Program-made: the position numbers and the translations under genes
From: Robiginitomaculum sp.
GTDB taxonomy: Bacteria > Pseudomonadota > Alphaproteobacteria > Caulobacterales > Maricaulaceae
NCBI GenBank assembly: GCA_021776595.1
Contig: JAJFFP010000081.1
Span: 1-41,827, forward strand
Reading direction: 5' to 3'
Length of the DNA: 41,827 nt
The notes under the pieces: generated by a model
Told to the model about the DNA's origin: nothing
The model's input: the letters and a program-made list of their open reading frames with translations, nothing else
Databases searched by the model: none
In this document: piece by piece, positions 1 to 6,627 of the stretch
Position numbering within the stretch: position 1 is the first letter of the stretch
Layout: the number at the start of each line of letters is the position of its first letter

Positions 1-136
1 TAAGGGTGGCCACGCCTTGTTTTATTGCGATTAACACTGTCAAAGAGCCGTGTCGGTAGGGTAAAATCCGCGCGCACACCTTTAATATATGTGATTTTGG
101 CAGGGTGGGGATAAGTTCTTAAATTCCCTCATAAAC

Positions 137-253
137 AAGGGTCATTAAGGGGCAACAAGCCTGATTTAAGGGTCCATAAAAGGCTAATAAGGGTAAATTA
201 AGGGGTATTTGAGGGACAGCGTGAGGGTCAGCAAGGGGTAGTGAGTGTCCCTT
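137..253 (+). repeat. Degenerate ~10.7-bp tandem repeat (RAGGG units)
   Basis: Units beginning AAGGG, GAGGG or close variants start at 137, 147, 157, 168, 180, 189, 200, 211, 223 and 233, with a weaker one at 243. The steps are 9-12 bp and average about one helical turn. A rough consensus is AAGGGTNATT. Eight of the units have an intact RAGGG core; those at 157, 180 and 243 are degraded. The function is unknown. It may be a decayed minisatellite or an array of sites on one face of the helix. Confidence 0.6.
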
Positions 254-294
254 GATGTGTTCCTTGAGGTCTATGCTCAGGATAACATATTCTG

Positions 295-374
295 GTGTCA
301 CCCCGGACCTGACCCGGGATCCAAAATGAATACCCATAGGCCCTATAGACCCCGGACTAAATCCGGGGTGACAC
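295..374. repeat. REP-like palindromic element (CACCCCGG/CCGGGGTG type)
   Basis: Perfect 13-bp outer arms, GTGTCACCCCGGA (295-307) and TCCGGGGTGACAC (362-374), enclose about 54 bp that contain further CCGG-rich palindromic pieces. Elements of this look are scattered between genes in many alphaproteobacterial genomes. A shorter relative lies at 24100-24132 and a looser one at 29089-29115. Confidence 0.75.
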
Positions 375-455
375 GCATGTGTATTTGGGTGGGGGATTAC
401 CTAAACCTTATCCAACAGGCGCGCTTGCAGGGTATATTACCGGCAATTTGCCCAC

Positions 456-497
456 CATGCTTCGAGGTTCGCCTGTGGCTCTCACCTCAACATGAAG
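456..497. repeat. Intergenic repeat, CATGCTTCGAG...CTCAACATGAAG type
   Basis: The segment starts CATGCTTCGAGG and ends CTCACCTCAACATGAAG. This matches the general form of a common alphaproteobacterial intergenic palindrome (CATGCTTCGAGAC...CTCCTCA.CATGAGG). Degenerate relatives occur at 28981-29007 and 29023-29064 in this window. Confidence 0.5.
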
Positions 498-635
498 TTG
501 CCGAGGTAATACAGTATCCACATCCCCGGATTTAAGCCGGGAATTCTGCAAAATATAGTCACCGGATAATTATTTGGGCAGACCCGTGCACACTAAATCA
601 GACTCATCAGCGGGTTAGCTTCTTTTGGGTTGGGC

Positions 636-2051
636 CTAACCTGCGCAACAGGAAAGTTTGTTGACATCCTTGCCAAAAACTTGCGCCGCCAGTTTTAGGC
701 CTTCCACGGTGGTCAAATAGGGAAATATGGTTTCTCCTAGTTCCTTGGCAGTCATGCCATACTGAATCGCCAGAACGGCGGTTTGAATGCTATCTGCGCC
801 TTCCGGTGCCATAATATACACGCCCAGTAGTTTGTCAGTTTCCTCGTCGGCTACAAGTTTCATCAATCCGCGCGTATCACGGGCGGCCAGCGCGCGTGGC
901 ACATTATCCAACCCTATAATTGAAGTCTTGACCGCGTAGCCTTGCTTTTTTGCATCTTGCTCGGTCAGGCCAACCGAGGCGACTTGCGGGTCAGTAAACA
1001 CGATGGCGGGCATGGTGCGGTTGTCGTAAATTTCGTCATTACTGCCCATTGCATTTCTCGCCGCCAGTTTTGCCCCGTAAGCGGCCATATAGACGAACAT
1101 GTCCTTGCCGGTAACATCGCCAGCGGCATAAACAGCCGGATTGGTAGAGCGCATGCGATCATCAATTTTAATACCACCATTTTGCAAAAGCTCAACACCG
1201 TTGTCCTCAAGGGCCATTTCGTCTGTATTGGGCCTGCGCCCGGTGGCAAGAAGAAGTTTTTCTGCTTTAATGACGTGCTCACCATCCTTATCTTTGCACG
1301 TCAGCTTGACGCCGGTTTCGTCTTGTTCAATCTTTTGATAGCCTACACCGGTGCATACGGTGATGCCTTCCAGCTCCAGCGCTGATTTTAAGGCGGCACT
1401 GATTTCCGGTTCCATATCAGGCAATAGCCGGCTGCGGCAGCAAATGGTTACCTTAACGCCGGTACGGGAAAACATCTGACCCAGCTCGCAACCAATCACA
1501 CCCCCGCCTATCACCAGCATGGATTGGGGGGCTGCCTCCAGTTCAAGCGCCTGGGTGCTGTCCAAATGCGCAACACGGTCAATGCCGGGAATGGGAGGGA
1601 CCGTAGAATGCGATCCGGTAGCGACTATGATTCTTGCTGCTTTGATAAAGGTGCCATCGACCATCACGCCGCCATCGCACAATTCTGTCTTGCCTTCGAG
1701 ATAGGTTACACCCTCATATTCAGGCAGCAGATCAATATATTTCTTCTGCCGAAGTGTCGTAACCAGCGCTTCCTTGGCGGCGATCAATTTTTTCCAATCG
1801 GTTATTTTTGCCTCCGCCGCAATGCCAGGAAAGCGACTGGCCGCATGGGCGATATGCAGGGCCTCTGCCGCACGGATCATGGTTTTGGAGGGCACACAGC
1901 CAACATTGACGCACGTGCCACCGATTAGCCCATAACCAATGAGGGCAACATGCGCTCCCTCCTCTGCCGCCGTAATGGCGGCGGAAAACCCGGCGGAACC
2001 GGCACCGATGACCGCAAGGTCATAGGATTTATTGGCTTCGTGCAGGTTCAT
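636..2051 (-). CDS. merA: Mercury(II) reductase MerA
   Basis: This is the flavin disulfide oxidoreductase that reduces Hg(II) to volatile Hg(0) with NADPH in the cytoplasm. The 471-residue protein begins with the FAD-binding GAGSAG motif (about 17-22) and carries the redox-active pair in GGTCVNVGCVPSK (Cys47, Cys52). A second dinucleotide fold follows near GGGVIG, then the AAGDV flavin motif. The C-terminal vicinal cysteines Cys468-Cys469, which pass Hg to the active site, are present. The N-terminal heavy-metal-binding (NmerA) domain found in many MerA proteins is absent, so this is the catalytic core form. The ATG start has AGGAG seven bases upstream. It is the last gene of the merCTP-orf-merB-merA unit, 3 bp after merB. 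Confidence 0.97.
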   Translation of the reverse strand: MNLHEANKSYDLAVIGAGSAGFSAAITAAEEGAHVALIGYGLIGGTCVNVGCVPSKTMIRAAEALHIAHAASRFPGIAAEAKITDWKKLIAAKEALVTTLRQKKYIDLLPEYEGVTYLEGKTELCDGGVMVDGTFIKAARIIVATGSHSTVPPIPGIDRVAHLDSTQALELEAAPQSMLVIGGGVIGCELGQMFSRTGVKVTICCRSRLLPDMEPEISAALKSALELEGITVCTGVGYQKIEQDETGVKLTCKDKDGEHVIKAEKLLLATGRRPNTDEMALEDNGVELLQNGGIKIDDRMRSTNPAVYAAGDVTGKDMFVYMAAYGAKLAARNAMGSNDEIYDNRTMPAIVFTDPQVASVGLTEQDAKKQGYAVKTSIIGLDNVPRALAARDTRGLMKLVADEETDKLLGVYIMAPEGADSIQTAVLAIQYGMTAKELGETIFPYLTTVEGLKLAAQVFGKDVNKLSCCAG

Positions 2052-2054
2052 TAT

Positions 2055-2744
2055 TCAACTCCTTTTTTCGTCACGAAGGGCAAGGCCAAGGCCAGCTTCA
2101 TTACGGACCGTGCCCAGCCGGAACGCCTCATCTAGTGTGATAATGCTGGCGTGTGGATTGGCGGTTTGCCATGATCGTGCAATTTCTGCGCTGGCAAAAA
2201 GATTGACGTGGTTGCAAAATGCTCCGCGCAAATTACCACAAAGGTTTTTGCTGTCCGGCGTTACAAAAGACATCATTACGGTGTCAGGTTGCACTTGTTC
2301 TACGCCTTGCAAGGTCGCCAGAAAAGAGATTTCCTGCCCACTTACCGGGCATTTTGTTTTCACCCTTGCGAGCTTGCCCAGCAAAGACGGCAAGAACAAT
2401 GCATCCCATATGCACCACGTATAAAGCTGTTGGCCTTCAATAAGAAAACTGTGCTGGCTGGGGGTTTGGCCCAGCCCGGCAAAACCTACAATGCAGCCCC
2501 CCTCATCGTATTGAAGCCGCGACGGATCAACTTCGGACAATGTGTGCTGGATAGTGCTTTCATCCAAGCCAAGCTGCGCCCCAAGCTCACCAATGGAAAC
2601 CGGGGCTCCCTTGGCAATGCACCGATACAATCGCAATAAAATATGCTGAGATTGCAAGCACTCAGTTGGAAACAAGCTGGTGCGCAAATAATCAGCAATA
2701 GCTTCAAAACTTGCGCCTTGATACGTTTCTTCTGGCCGGTACAT
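2055..2744 (-). CDS. merB: Organomercurial lyase MerB
   Basis: MerB splits the carbon-mercury bond of organomercurials and hands Hg(II) to MerA. The 229-residue protein shows the family's catalytic set: Cys111 and Asp114 in YTWCIWDALFLP, and Cys177 in the AFCNHVNLFAS region. These correspond to Cys96, Asp99 and Cys159 of the plasmid R831b enzyme. An N-terminal winged-helix-like segment precedes them. The ATG shares one base with the TAA of the upstream 35-codon ORF (TAATG). No Shine-Dalgarno sequence is visible in front of it (the bases are GGCGTAAAAAATA), so initiation probably depends on coupling to that ORF. Its presence makes this a broad-spectrum mer operon. Confidence 0.95.
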   Translation of the reverse strand: MYRPEETYQGASFEAIADYLRTSLFPTECLQSQHILLRLYRCIAKGAPVSIGELGAQLGLDESTIQHTLSEVDPSRLQYDEGGCIVGFAGLGQTPSQHSFLIEGQQLYTWCIWDALFLPSLLGKLARVKTKCPVSGQEISFLATLQGVEQVQPDTVMMSFVTPDSKNLCGNLRGAFCNHVNLFASAEIARSWQTANPHASIITLDEAFRLGTVRNEAGLGLALRDEKRS

Positions 2745-2851
2745 TATTTTTTACGCCACAAGCATATGAAAACACCCCATGCGGCAAAACCGGCACCGAT
2801 AACCGCAAGGTCATAAGTCTCTTTTTGAGAGGGTGCACAGCAATCAGACAT
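2744..2851 (-). CDS. 35-codon ORF carrying a relic of a merA start; possible one-helix microprotein
   Basis: The ATG at 2851 opens an intact 35-codon frame starting MSDCCAP. From Tyr13 it reads YDLAVIGAG, the same as the MerA N-terminus. Over 34 bases (2815-2782 against 2024-1991) 31 match. After that the sequences part, and this frame ends AAWGVFICLWRKK. The tail turns the former beta strand and FAD loop into an uninterrupted hydrophobic run of about 18-20 residues followed by RKK, like a single membrane helix with a vicinal Cys pair (4-5) at its start. It lies 28 bp after merP and overlaps the merB ATG by one base. It is either debris of an older merA start or a small mercury-related membrane peptide. 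Expression is likely because merB lacks its own Shine-Dalgarno sequence. Confidence 0.45.
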   Translation of the reverse strand: MSDCCAPSQKETYDLAVIGAGFAAWGVFICLWRKK

Positions 2852-2879
2852 TATGAGAGGCTTTCTTTTTTGCAGGTTT

Positions 2880-3221
2880 TTAGTTTTCGACTTTTGTGGC
2901 GGGATAGCCGACATTGGTCGAGGCATCGGCAACGCTTTGGGCATTGGTGAGCGATGGATCAAAGGTTACCGTTGCGACTTTGGTGGCAAAATCGATTTTG
3001 ACAGACTTTACCCCGTCAACACGCTTTATGGCAGTGCGAACCGAAATGGGGCACGTAGCACAGGTCATGTTTTCAATGGCAAATTGTGCCTTTGTTTGTT
3101 TGCTTTGCGAAGCTGCCGCCGCATTATCTTTGGCATAGACGGGCATTTGCGTGGCCAGTGCGACCGCAATACCCAGCGTCAGTATGGCGGCCATTAAAAT
3201 GCCAAGTGTGTTCTTTTTCAT
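2880..3221 (-). CDS. merP: Periplasmic mercury-binding protein MerP
   Basis: MerP scavenges Hg(II) in the periplasm and passes it to the membrane importer. The 113-residue precursor has a cleavable signal sequence ending near VYA (about 30), a short Ala/Gln/Lys linker, and one heavy-metal-associated domain with the MTCATC site (Cys54, Cys57). It is about 20 residues longer than the classical Tn501 protein because of the linker. A strong AAGGAG precedes the ATG. Its stop is followed by the 35-codon ORF and merB. Confidence 0.95.
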   Translation of the reverse strand: MKKNTLGILMAAILTLGIAVALATQMPVYAKDNAAAASQSKQTKAQFAIENMTCATCPISVRTAIKRVDGVKSVKIDFATKVATVTFDPSLTNAQSVADASTNVGYPATKVEN

Positions 3222-3236
3222 GAGTATTCTCCTTTT

Positions 3237-3617
3237 TCAATAAAACAGGGGTGCCCAGTAATCGATGGTAAGTGCCAGGAGGACCACAAGGGTAGCAATC
3301 CAGAGGGCAGCTTTGCTAATGCGTGAACTGGATGGGCGGGAGCAATAGCTCCCCTCCTCACAAGGCTCTGGTTTTTTGAAGTAAACATGCCAAAAGCCGG
3401 CGGCCAGAAAAAGCGCAGTAATGCCGATGAAAATGGGCTTGTAAGGCTCCAGTGCTGTAAGGCTGCCGATCCAGGCACCGGATACACCAAGACTGATGAG
3501 TATCAACGGCACAATGCAACATGATGAAGCCAGTATGGCACCCAGTATGCCACCGGTTGCCAGCAGGCCATTTTTGTTTATGGGGGGAGGGTTGTCCATG
3601 TTTTCAGAAGAACTCAT
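3237..3617 (-). CDS. merT: Mercuric ion transport protein MerT
   Basis: MerT is an inner-membrane protein that takes Hg(II) from MerP into the cytoplasm. The 126 residues include three hydrophobic segments. The first holds the vicinal Cys33-Cys34 pair (SSCCIVP). A second Cys pair (Cys86, Cys92) lies in the loop between helices 2 and 3, as in classical MerT. The ATG overlaps the merC stop as ATGA, and no clear ribosome site stands before it, so translation is probably coupled to merC. merP follows after 15 bp. Confidence 0.93.
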   Translation of the reverse strand: MSSSENMDNPPPINKNGLLATGGILGAILASSCCIVPLILISLGVSGAWIGSLTALEPYKPIFIGITALFLAAGFWHVYFKKPEPCEEGSYCSRPSSSRISKAALWIATLVVLLALTIDYWAPLFY

Positions 3618-4033
3618 GTCTGTTTACGCCGGGGTCTGATAAAAATATCCCAAAGCGCAAAGCCCACCATTAATGCCAGTCCGCTATAAAGCACCGCATT
3701 ACGGTTTGGTGAACTGAACAAAGGGTAGAGCGCCAGCAATACCAAAACCGGCCCGGCCATGCCAATCAAGCTGCGCACGAAATTACGATGCGCAAGCCAG
3801 CCAAGCCCATTGGCCAATAATGCAAGCAGGGCAAATAGCGGCATCAGCGTATGCAAAAAAAGGCCTTCCCATTGATCCAGAAACCCAAGACCAAGTGCCG
3901 CGCCAATACTGGCAATAGCGGGGAAACACATGGCACAGCCCATGGCAGAAATGACACTGCCCAATGCGCCTGAACTTTCGCCGATTTTTGATAATAAACC
4001 CGCAGTTTTCAATTTTTCAGCTGGCACATCCAT
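3614..4033 (-). CDS. merC: MerC-family mercury transporter
   Basis: MerC is a four-helix inner-membrane mercury carrier. The sequence has four hydrophobic stretches and the signature GCAMCFPA in the first (Cys33, Cys36 counted from MDVPAEK). The frame extends to a GTG at 4042, but the ATG at 4033 is preferred. Neither has a strong ribosome site. It is the first gene after the mer promoter. Having both MerC and MerT gives the cluster two potential Hg(II) uptake proteins. The hydrophobic C-terminus ends in a basic RPRRKQT tail. Confidence 0.88.
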   Translation of the reverse strand: MDVPAEKLKTAGLLSKIGESSGALGSVISAMGCAMCFPAIASIGAALGLGFLDQWEGLFLHTLMPLFALLALLANGLGWLAHRNFVRSLIGMAGPVLVLLALYPLFSSPNRNAVLYSGLALMVGFALWDIFIRPRRKQT

Positions 4034-4042
4034 CACTTTCAC

Positions 4043-4071
4043 TTGTTAATATCACTCACTCGCCTTACTCT
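4043..4071 (+). promoter_or_regulatory. Candidate merR promoter overlapping the mer promoter
   Basis: On the plus strand, TTGTTA (4043-4048) and TACTCT (4066-4071) are spaced by 17 bp. The -10 box is the complement of the merC-side -10, so the two divergent promoters lie over the same operator, as in classical mer operons where MerR represses its own gene. The boxes are only moderately close to consensus. Confidence 0.5.
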
Positions 4072-4097
4072 ACATCCTGTAGCAACTACAGGTGCAA
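4067..4097 (-). promoter_or_regulatory. MerR-controlled merCTP promoter with operator dyad
   Basis: On the minus strand, a TTGCAC -35 box (4097-4092) and a TAGAGT -10 box (4072-4067) are separated by exactly 19 bp. Most of the spacer is a perfect dyad, CCTGTAG-TTG-CTACAGG (4076-4092). A spacer stretched to 19 bp with a centred dyad is the hallmark of promoters untwisted by MerR-family activators. The geometry is seen directly; control by the adjacent merR is inferred from position. Confidence 0.85.
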
Positions 4098-4112
4098 GAG
4101 GTTTTTACAATC

Positions 4113-4529
4113 ATGGCGATCACGGTGGCGAGAGGTTTTATAAAAAGAGGGGCTTTGGCCCGGCTGATGGGCTGCAATCTGGAAACCATTCGATATTATG
4201 AAAACATCGCAATCATGCCGGAACCCATGCGCACGCAAGGCGGGCACCGTATATATGGTCAAAAAGAACAGGAGCGTTTGCGGTTTATTTTACGTTGCCG
4301 CGAACTGGGATTTTCCATCGAAGAATTGCGCCAGCTTTTATCAATGGTTGATTCCGATAACTATACATGCGGCGAGGTTCACGAATTGACACAAGAATAT
4401 TTACAAAGTGTGTCGGCCAAAATTACTGACCTTAGAAAACTGGAACGCACGTTACAAACCATCTCAAAAGAATGTGCTGGGGGTGACGCCCCTGAATGCC
4501 CGATCATTGAAGCGCTCTACATTGGTTAA
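4113..4529 (+). CDS. merR: Mercury-responsive regulator MerR
   Basis: This is a MerR-family transcription activator/repressor of the divergent mer operon. An N-terminal winged helix (GALARLMGCNLETIRYYE, GGHRIYG) is followed by a dimerisation coiled coil and a metal-binding end. Counting from the ATG at 4113, the three metal cysteines are Cys86, Cys121 and Cys129. The 35-residue gap between the first two equals that of Tn501 MerR (82 to 117). The last pair is CX7C rather than CX8C. An in-frame GTG at 4092 would lie inside the operator's -35 box, so the ATG with AGAGG upstream is preferred; this gives 138 residues. Confidence 0.93.
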   Translation: MAITVARGFIKRGALARLMGCNLETIRYYENIAIMPEPMRTQGGHRIYGQKEQERLRFILRCRELGFSIEELRQLLSMVDSDNYTCGEVHELTQEYLQSVSAKITDLRKLERTLQTISKECAGGDAPECPIIEALYIG

Positions 4530-4613
4530 GGCTTTGGGTTGCCACTAAAGTCCGGCTTGTGCATGTTATCGACGGCGTAAAACAGATGCGTGATGGTATG
4601 GACTTTGCCCGGC

Positions 4614-5240
4614 CTAAAGGCGCACGAACCTGCAATACTGAAATTTTTGCACGATGCCGCCGGGGGTGAGGTGCTCTTCCCTGTCTTCTTCCACCAGATG
4701 AAAGCCAGCGCCCATTGCTGCGGCCAGCATGGCTGCATTATAGCGTTGCACGGGCAGGCCGGAGCACTTTTGCGGGCCATCTTCAGCAAAGGTGGCCATG
4801 ATGAGTTGTCCACCCGGCACGATCGCTTTTTCAGCAATGGCCAGATAATGCGCCCGGTCTTCTGCATCGGTCAAAAAGTGAAACACCGCCCGGTCATGCC
4901 ACAGCCGAAACGGATGCGCTGGTTGCCAGTCTGTGGCATCGGCGCACAGCCACCTTACCGCCGCGCCTTGATCACCCAGGCCCCGGTCGTCAAGGCGTTG
5001 TTGCGCGCACGTCAGGGCGGCCTGTGAAATATCCAACACACTAAGATTGGCAAAACCGCGCTGTAACAGGGCATCAACCAGAACCGATGCACCGCCGCCC
5101 ACATCAATGATAGCCTCATCATGGGCTATGGCGGCGTCCTCTATCATTTCAAGAGAACGCACGGCCTCGTCCTGGAACCAGCTTTTGGCACCAGGGTCTG
5201 CGCTTTTCCAGGCATTTTCCCAATGTGTTTTAGTGCTCAA
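4614..5240 (-). CDS. Class I SAM-dependent methyltransferase next to mer
   Basis: A Rossmann-fold methyltransferase of about 208 residues. The SAM site is IIDVGGGAS (about 44-52), with an acidic LDIS end of strand 2. The family stretches WHDRAVFHFLT and CSGLPVQRY are recognisable and mark a bacterial methyltransferase group whose substrate I cannot name. The upstream gene ends in TGA overlapping a possible GTG start (5246). AGGAG is too close to that GTG but sits five bases before a TTG at 5240, which I prefer. It converges on merR. It forms a coupled pair with the peroxiredoxin-like gene. A role in mercury or thiol stress is only suggested by location. Confidence 0.85.
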   Translation of the reverse strand: MSTKTHWENAWKSADPGAKSWFQDEAVRSLEMIEDAAIAHDEAIIDVGGGASVLVDALLQRGFANLSVLDISQAALTCAQQRLDDRGLGDQGAAVRWLCADATDWQPAHPFRLWHDRAVFHFLTDAEDRAHYLAIAEKAIVPGGQLIMATFAEDGPQKCSGLPVQRYNAAMLAAAMGAGFHLVEEDREEHLTPGGIVQKFQYCRFVRL

Positions 5241-5242
5241 AA

Positions 5243-5824
5243 TCACTCCTTTGAGGGCGATAAAGAATCGATTTGTTCAACAATGGCGCTAACAGGTGGT
5301 CGTTTCTTATAGCCTTTTTCGGCCAATTTTGCTAGCACCGTCTTGTCTGGTCCAATGATGAAAATCATCGGGTGCGGCACCCCATGGGCATAATGCCCCA
5401 TGCCATATTTTTCATTACGGATACCAAACGCATCAATAACGACCGAGCCTTGATCGGAGAGCATGGTAAAGCCCGGATCATACTCTTCTACAAAGCGCTG
5501 AATGTTTTCCAGCTTGTCATAACTTAATGTTGCCAGGGCAAAGCCGCGCGATGTAATCTCATCGGCATGTTTGGCTATGTCGATTAATTGGCGTTTACAA
5601 AAAGGGCACCATTTGGCAGAGCGAAAAAATACCAGGACCAGGCCGTTTTCAGCAGTCAGGTTCTCAAAATTACGTGATTTTCCATCCTGATCTATGGTGG
5701 CAAGGTCTGAGGGGATTAAATCACCAACCGCCGGACCCCGCGCCGTCGGGTCCATCATTTCATCTTTGGCCAAGGCCGCCGGGACCAGTAAAGTCAATAT
5801 CATCAGGGTAAGTGCAAAACGCAT
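5243..5824 (-). CDS. Exported AhpC/TSA-type peroxiredoxin-like (thioredoxin-fold) protein
   Basis: This is an exported thioredoxin-fold protein of 193 residues. A signal peptide (MRFALTLMILTLLVPAALA) precedes an AhpC/TSA-like domain with the redox motif WCPFC (Cys73, Cys76). Extra-long frames exist, but GGAGG lies eight bases before the ATG at 5824 and the signal peptide begins there. It probably reduces peroxide or disulfides in the periplasm. The CXXC pair is more thioredoxin-like than that of classical peroxiredoxins. Its stop overlaps the start region of the methyltransferase, so the two form one unit. Confidence 0.85.
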   Translation of the reverse strand: MRFALTLMILTLLVPAALAKDEMMDPTARGPAVGDLIPSDLATIDQDGKSRNFENLTAENGLVLVFFRSAKWCPFCKRQLIDIAKHADEITSRGFALATLSYDKLENIQRFVEEYDPGFTMLSDQGSVVIDAFGIRNEKYGMGHYAHGVPHPMIFIIGPDKTVLAKLAEKGYKKRPPVSAIVEQIDSLSPSKE

Positions 5825-5915
5825 ATCCATTTCCTCCATTACGGTGATGTAATGCGTCTTCCATGGGCATTTGCAAAGGCAAAACCACAGAGTTTCACGA
5901 AAGTTTGAAGCAATG

Positions 5916-6563
5916 TTAACGTGCTTGCAGACCCTTTTGCTGCATCCGCCAGATGAGACTTTCTATCCGGTCCTGTCCAAAAAAAGGTTCGCCTTCAAAA
6001 ACCATCAGCGGGACCCCCCAATGCCCGGCTCTGGCCTGGTCTTCTTCATTGGTTTTAATTTCATGATCCAGCCTGGCGGCATCCGATGTGATCGCCGCTT
6101 CGAGGTCCGCCATACCGATCCCGGCTTCCACAGCCGCTTCGGCCAGAACATTGCCTTTGTCCCAGTCTTTTACCCCGCCCCAGATGCGTTTGCTGGCTGC
6201 GTTGGCAAAGGCCAGGCCACGCCCTTTATGCTCCGCCGCCTGCCCAAAACGGGTAAGCCGGGTGATATAGGGCTGATCTTTGGCCACCTCCATGGTGGTA
6301 AAATCCTGCACAATCGGGTCCGGATCCGGCCAGCTGATGGGCAGGCCGAGACGTTCAGCCTCGCGCGGCACATCTTGCAACAGATAGCCTGGCCATAACG
6401 GATTTACCGTATTGAAAAACCCGTCCACCCGAACCGCCAGCGGATATACCGGGCAAAAGCGGCAGGTCACATCATACTCTTGTGTTAACTGGAACAGCCT
6501 GGACGCCGCCAGATAAGAATACGGCGAGCGAAATGACCAGAAAAGATCAAAGGATAAACTCAT
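5916..6563 (-). CDS. 2-hydroxychromene-2-carboxylate isomerase-like (GST kappa/DsbA family)
   Basis: This is a DsbA-fold, glutathione-dependent isomerase-like protein of 215 residues. The N-terminus FDLFWSFRSPYSYLA is the typical HCCA isomerase/GST kappa start; Ser13 sits where the family's catalytic serine lies. The C-terminal GVPLMVFEGEPFFGQDRI is also characteristic. A longer frame exists upstream, but AGGAG eight bases before the ATG at 6563 and the family alignment set the start. No naphthalene-degradation genes are near, so the substrate is unknown; a glutathione-linked detoxification role is possible. Confidence 0.88.
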   Translation of the reverse strand: MSLSFDLFWSFRSPYSYLAASRLFQLTQEYDVTCRFCPVYPLAVRVDGFFNTVNPLWPGYLLQDVPREAERLGLPISWPDPDPIVQDFTTMEVAKDQPYITRLTRFGQAAEHKGRGLAFANAASKRIWGGVKDWDKGNVLAEAAVEAGIGMADLEAAITSDAARLDHEIKTNEEDQARAGHWGVPLMVFEGEPFFGQDRIESLIWRMQQKGLQAR

Positions 6564-6627
6564 TGAAAAGCTCCTGATAAACCCTTGTAAAAAAATGATC
6601 GGTGATGATACCCCCAATCCCCATATT

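Larger units (their letters stand above)
1..635. other. Non-coding region downstream of merA
   Basis: No convincing gene is seen in these 635 bases. Open frames here cross palindromic repeats and carry no recognisable protein motif. The stretch holds a degenerate 10-11 bp tandem repeat (137-253), a palindromic REP-like element (295-374) and a second repeat family copy (456-497). A weak stem, GCGGGTTAG at 610-618 with CTAACCTGC at 636-644, overlaps the merA stop. It lacks a T-run on the minus strand, so it is not called as a terminator. Confidence 0.6.

Noticed and set aside
119-535. Open frames on both strands at the left edge
   Set aside because: They run through the tandem repeat and the palindrome, overlap each other, and show no protein family pattern.
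610-644. Stem GCGGGTTAG/CTAACCTGC as a merA terminator
   Set aside because: One mismatched G-T, a 17-base loop and no T tract on the minus strand.
942-1385. Plus-strand frames inside merA
   Set aside because: Shadow frames opposite a strongly recognised gene.
636-4529. Transposon carrying the mer operon
   Set aside because: No transposase, resolvase or paired terminal inverted repeats were seen on either side within the window.
4530-4613. AAAGTCC/GGACTTT pair between merR and the methyltransferase as a terminator
   Set aside because: The arms are about 40 bases apart and no T run follows.
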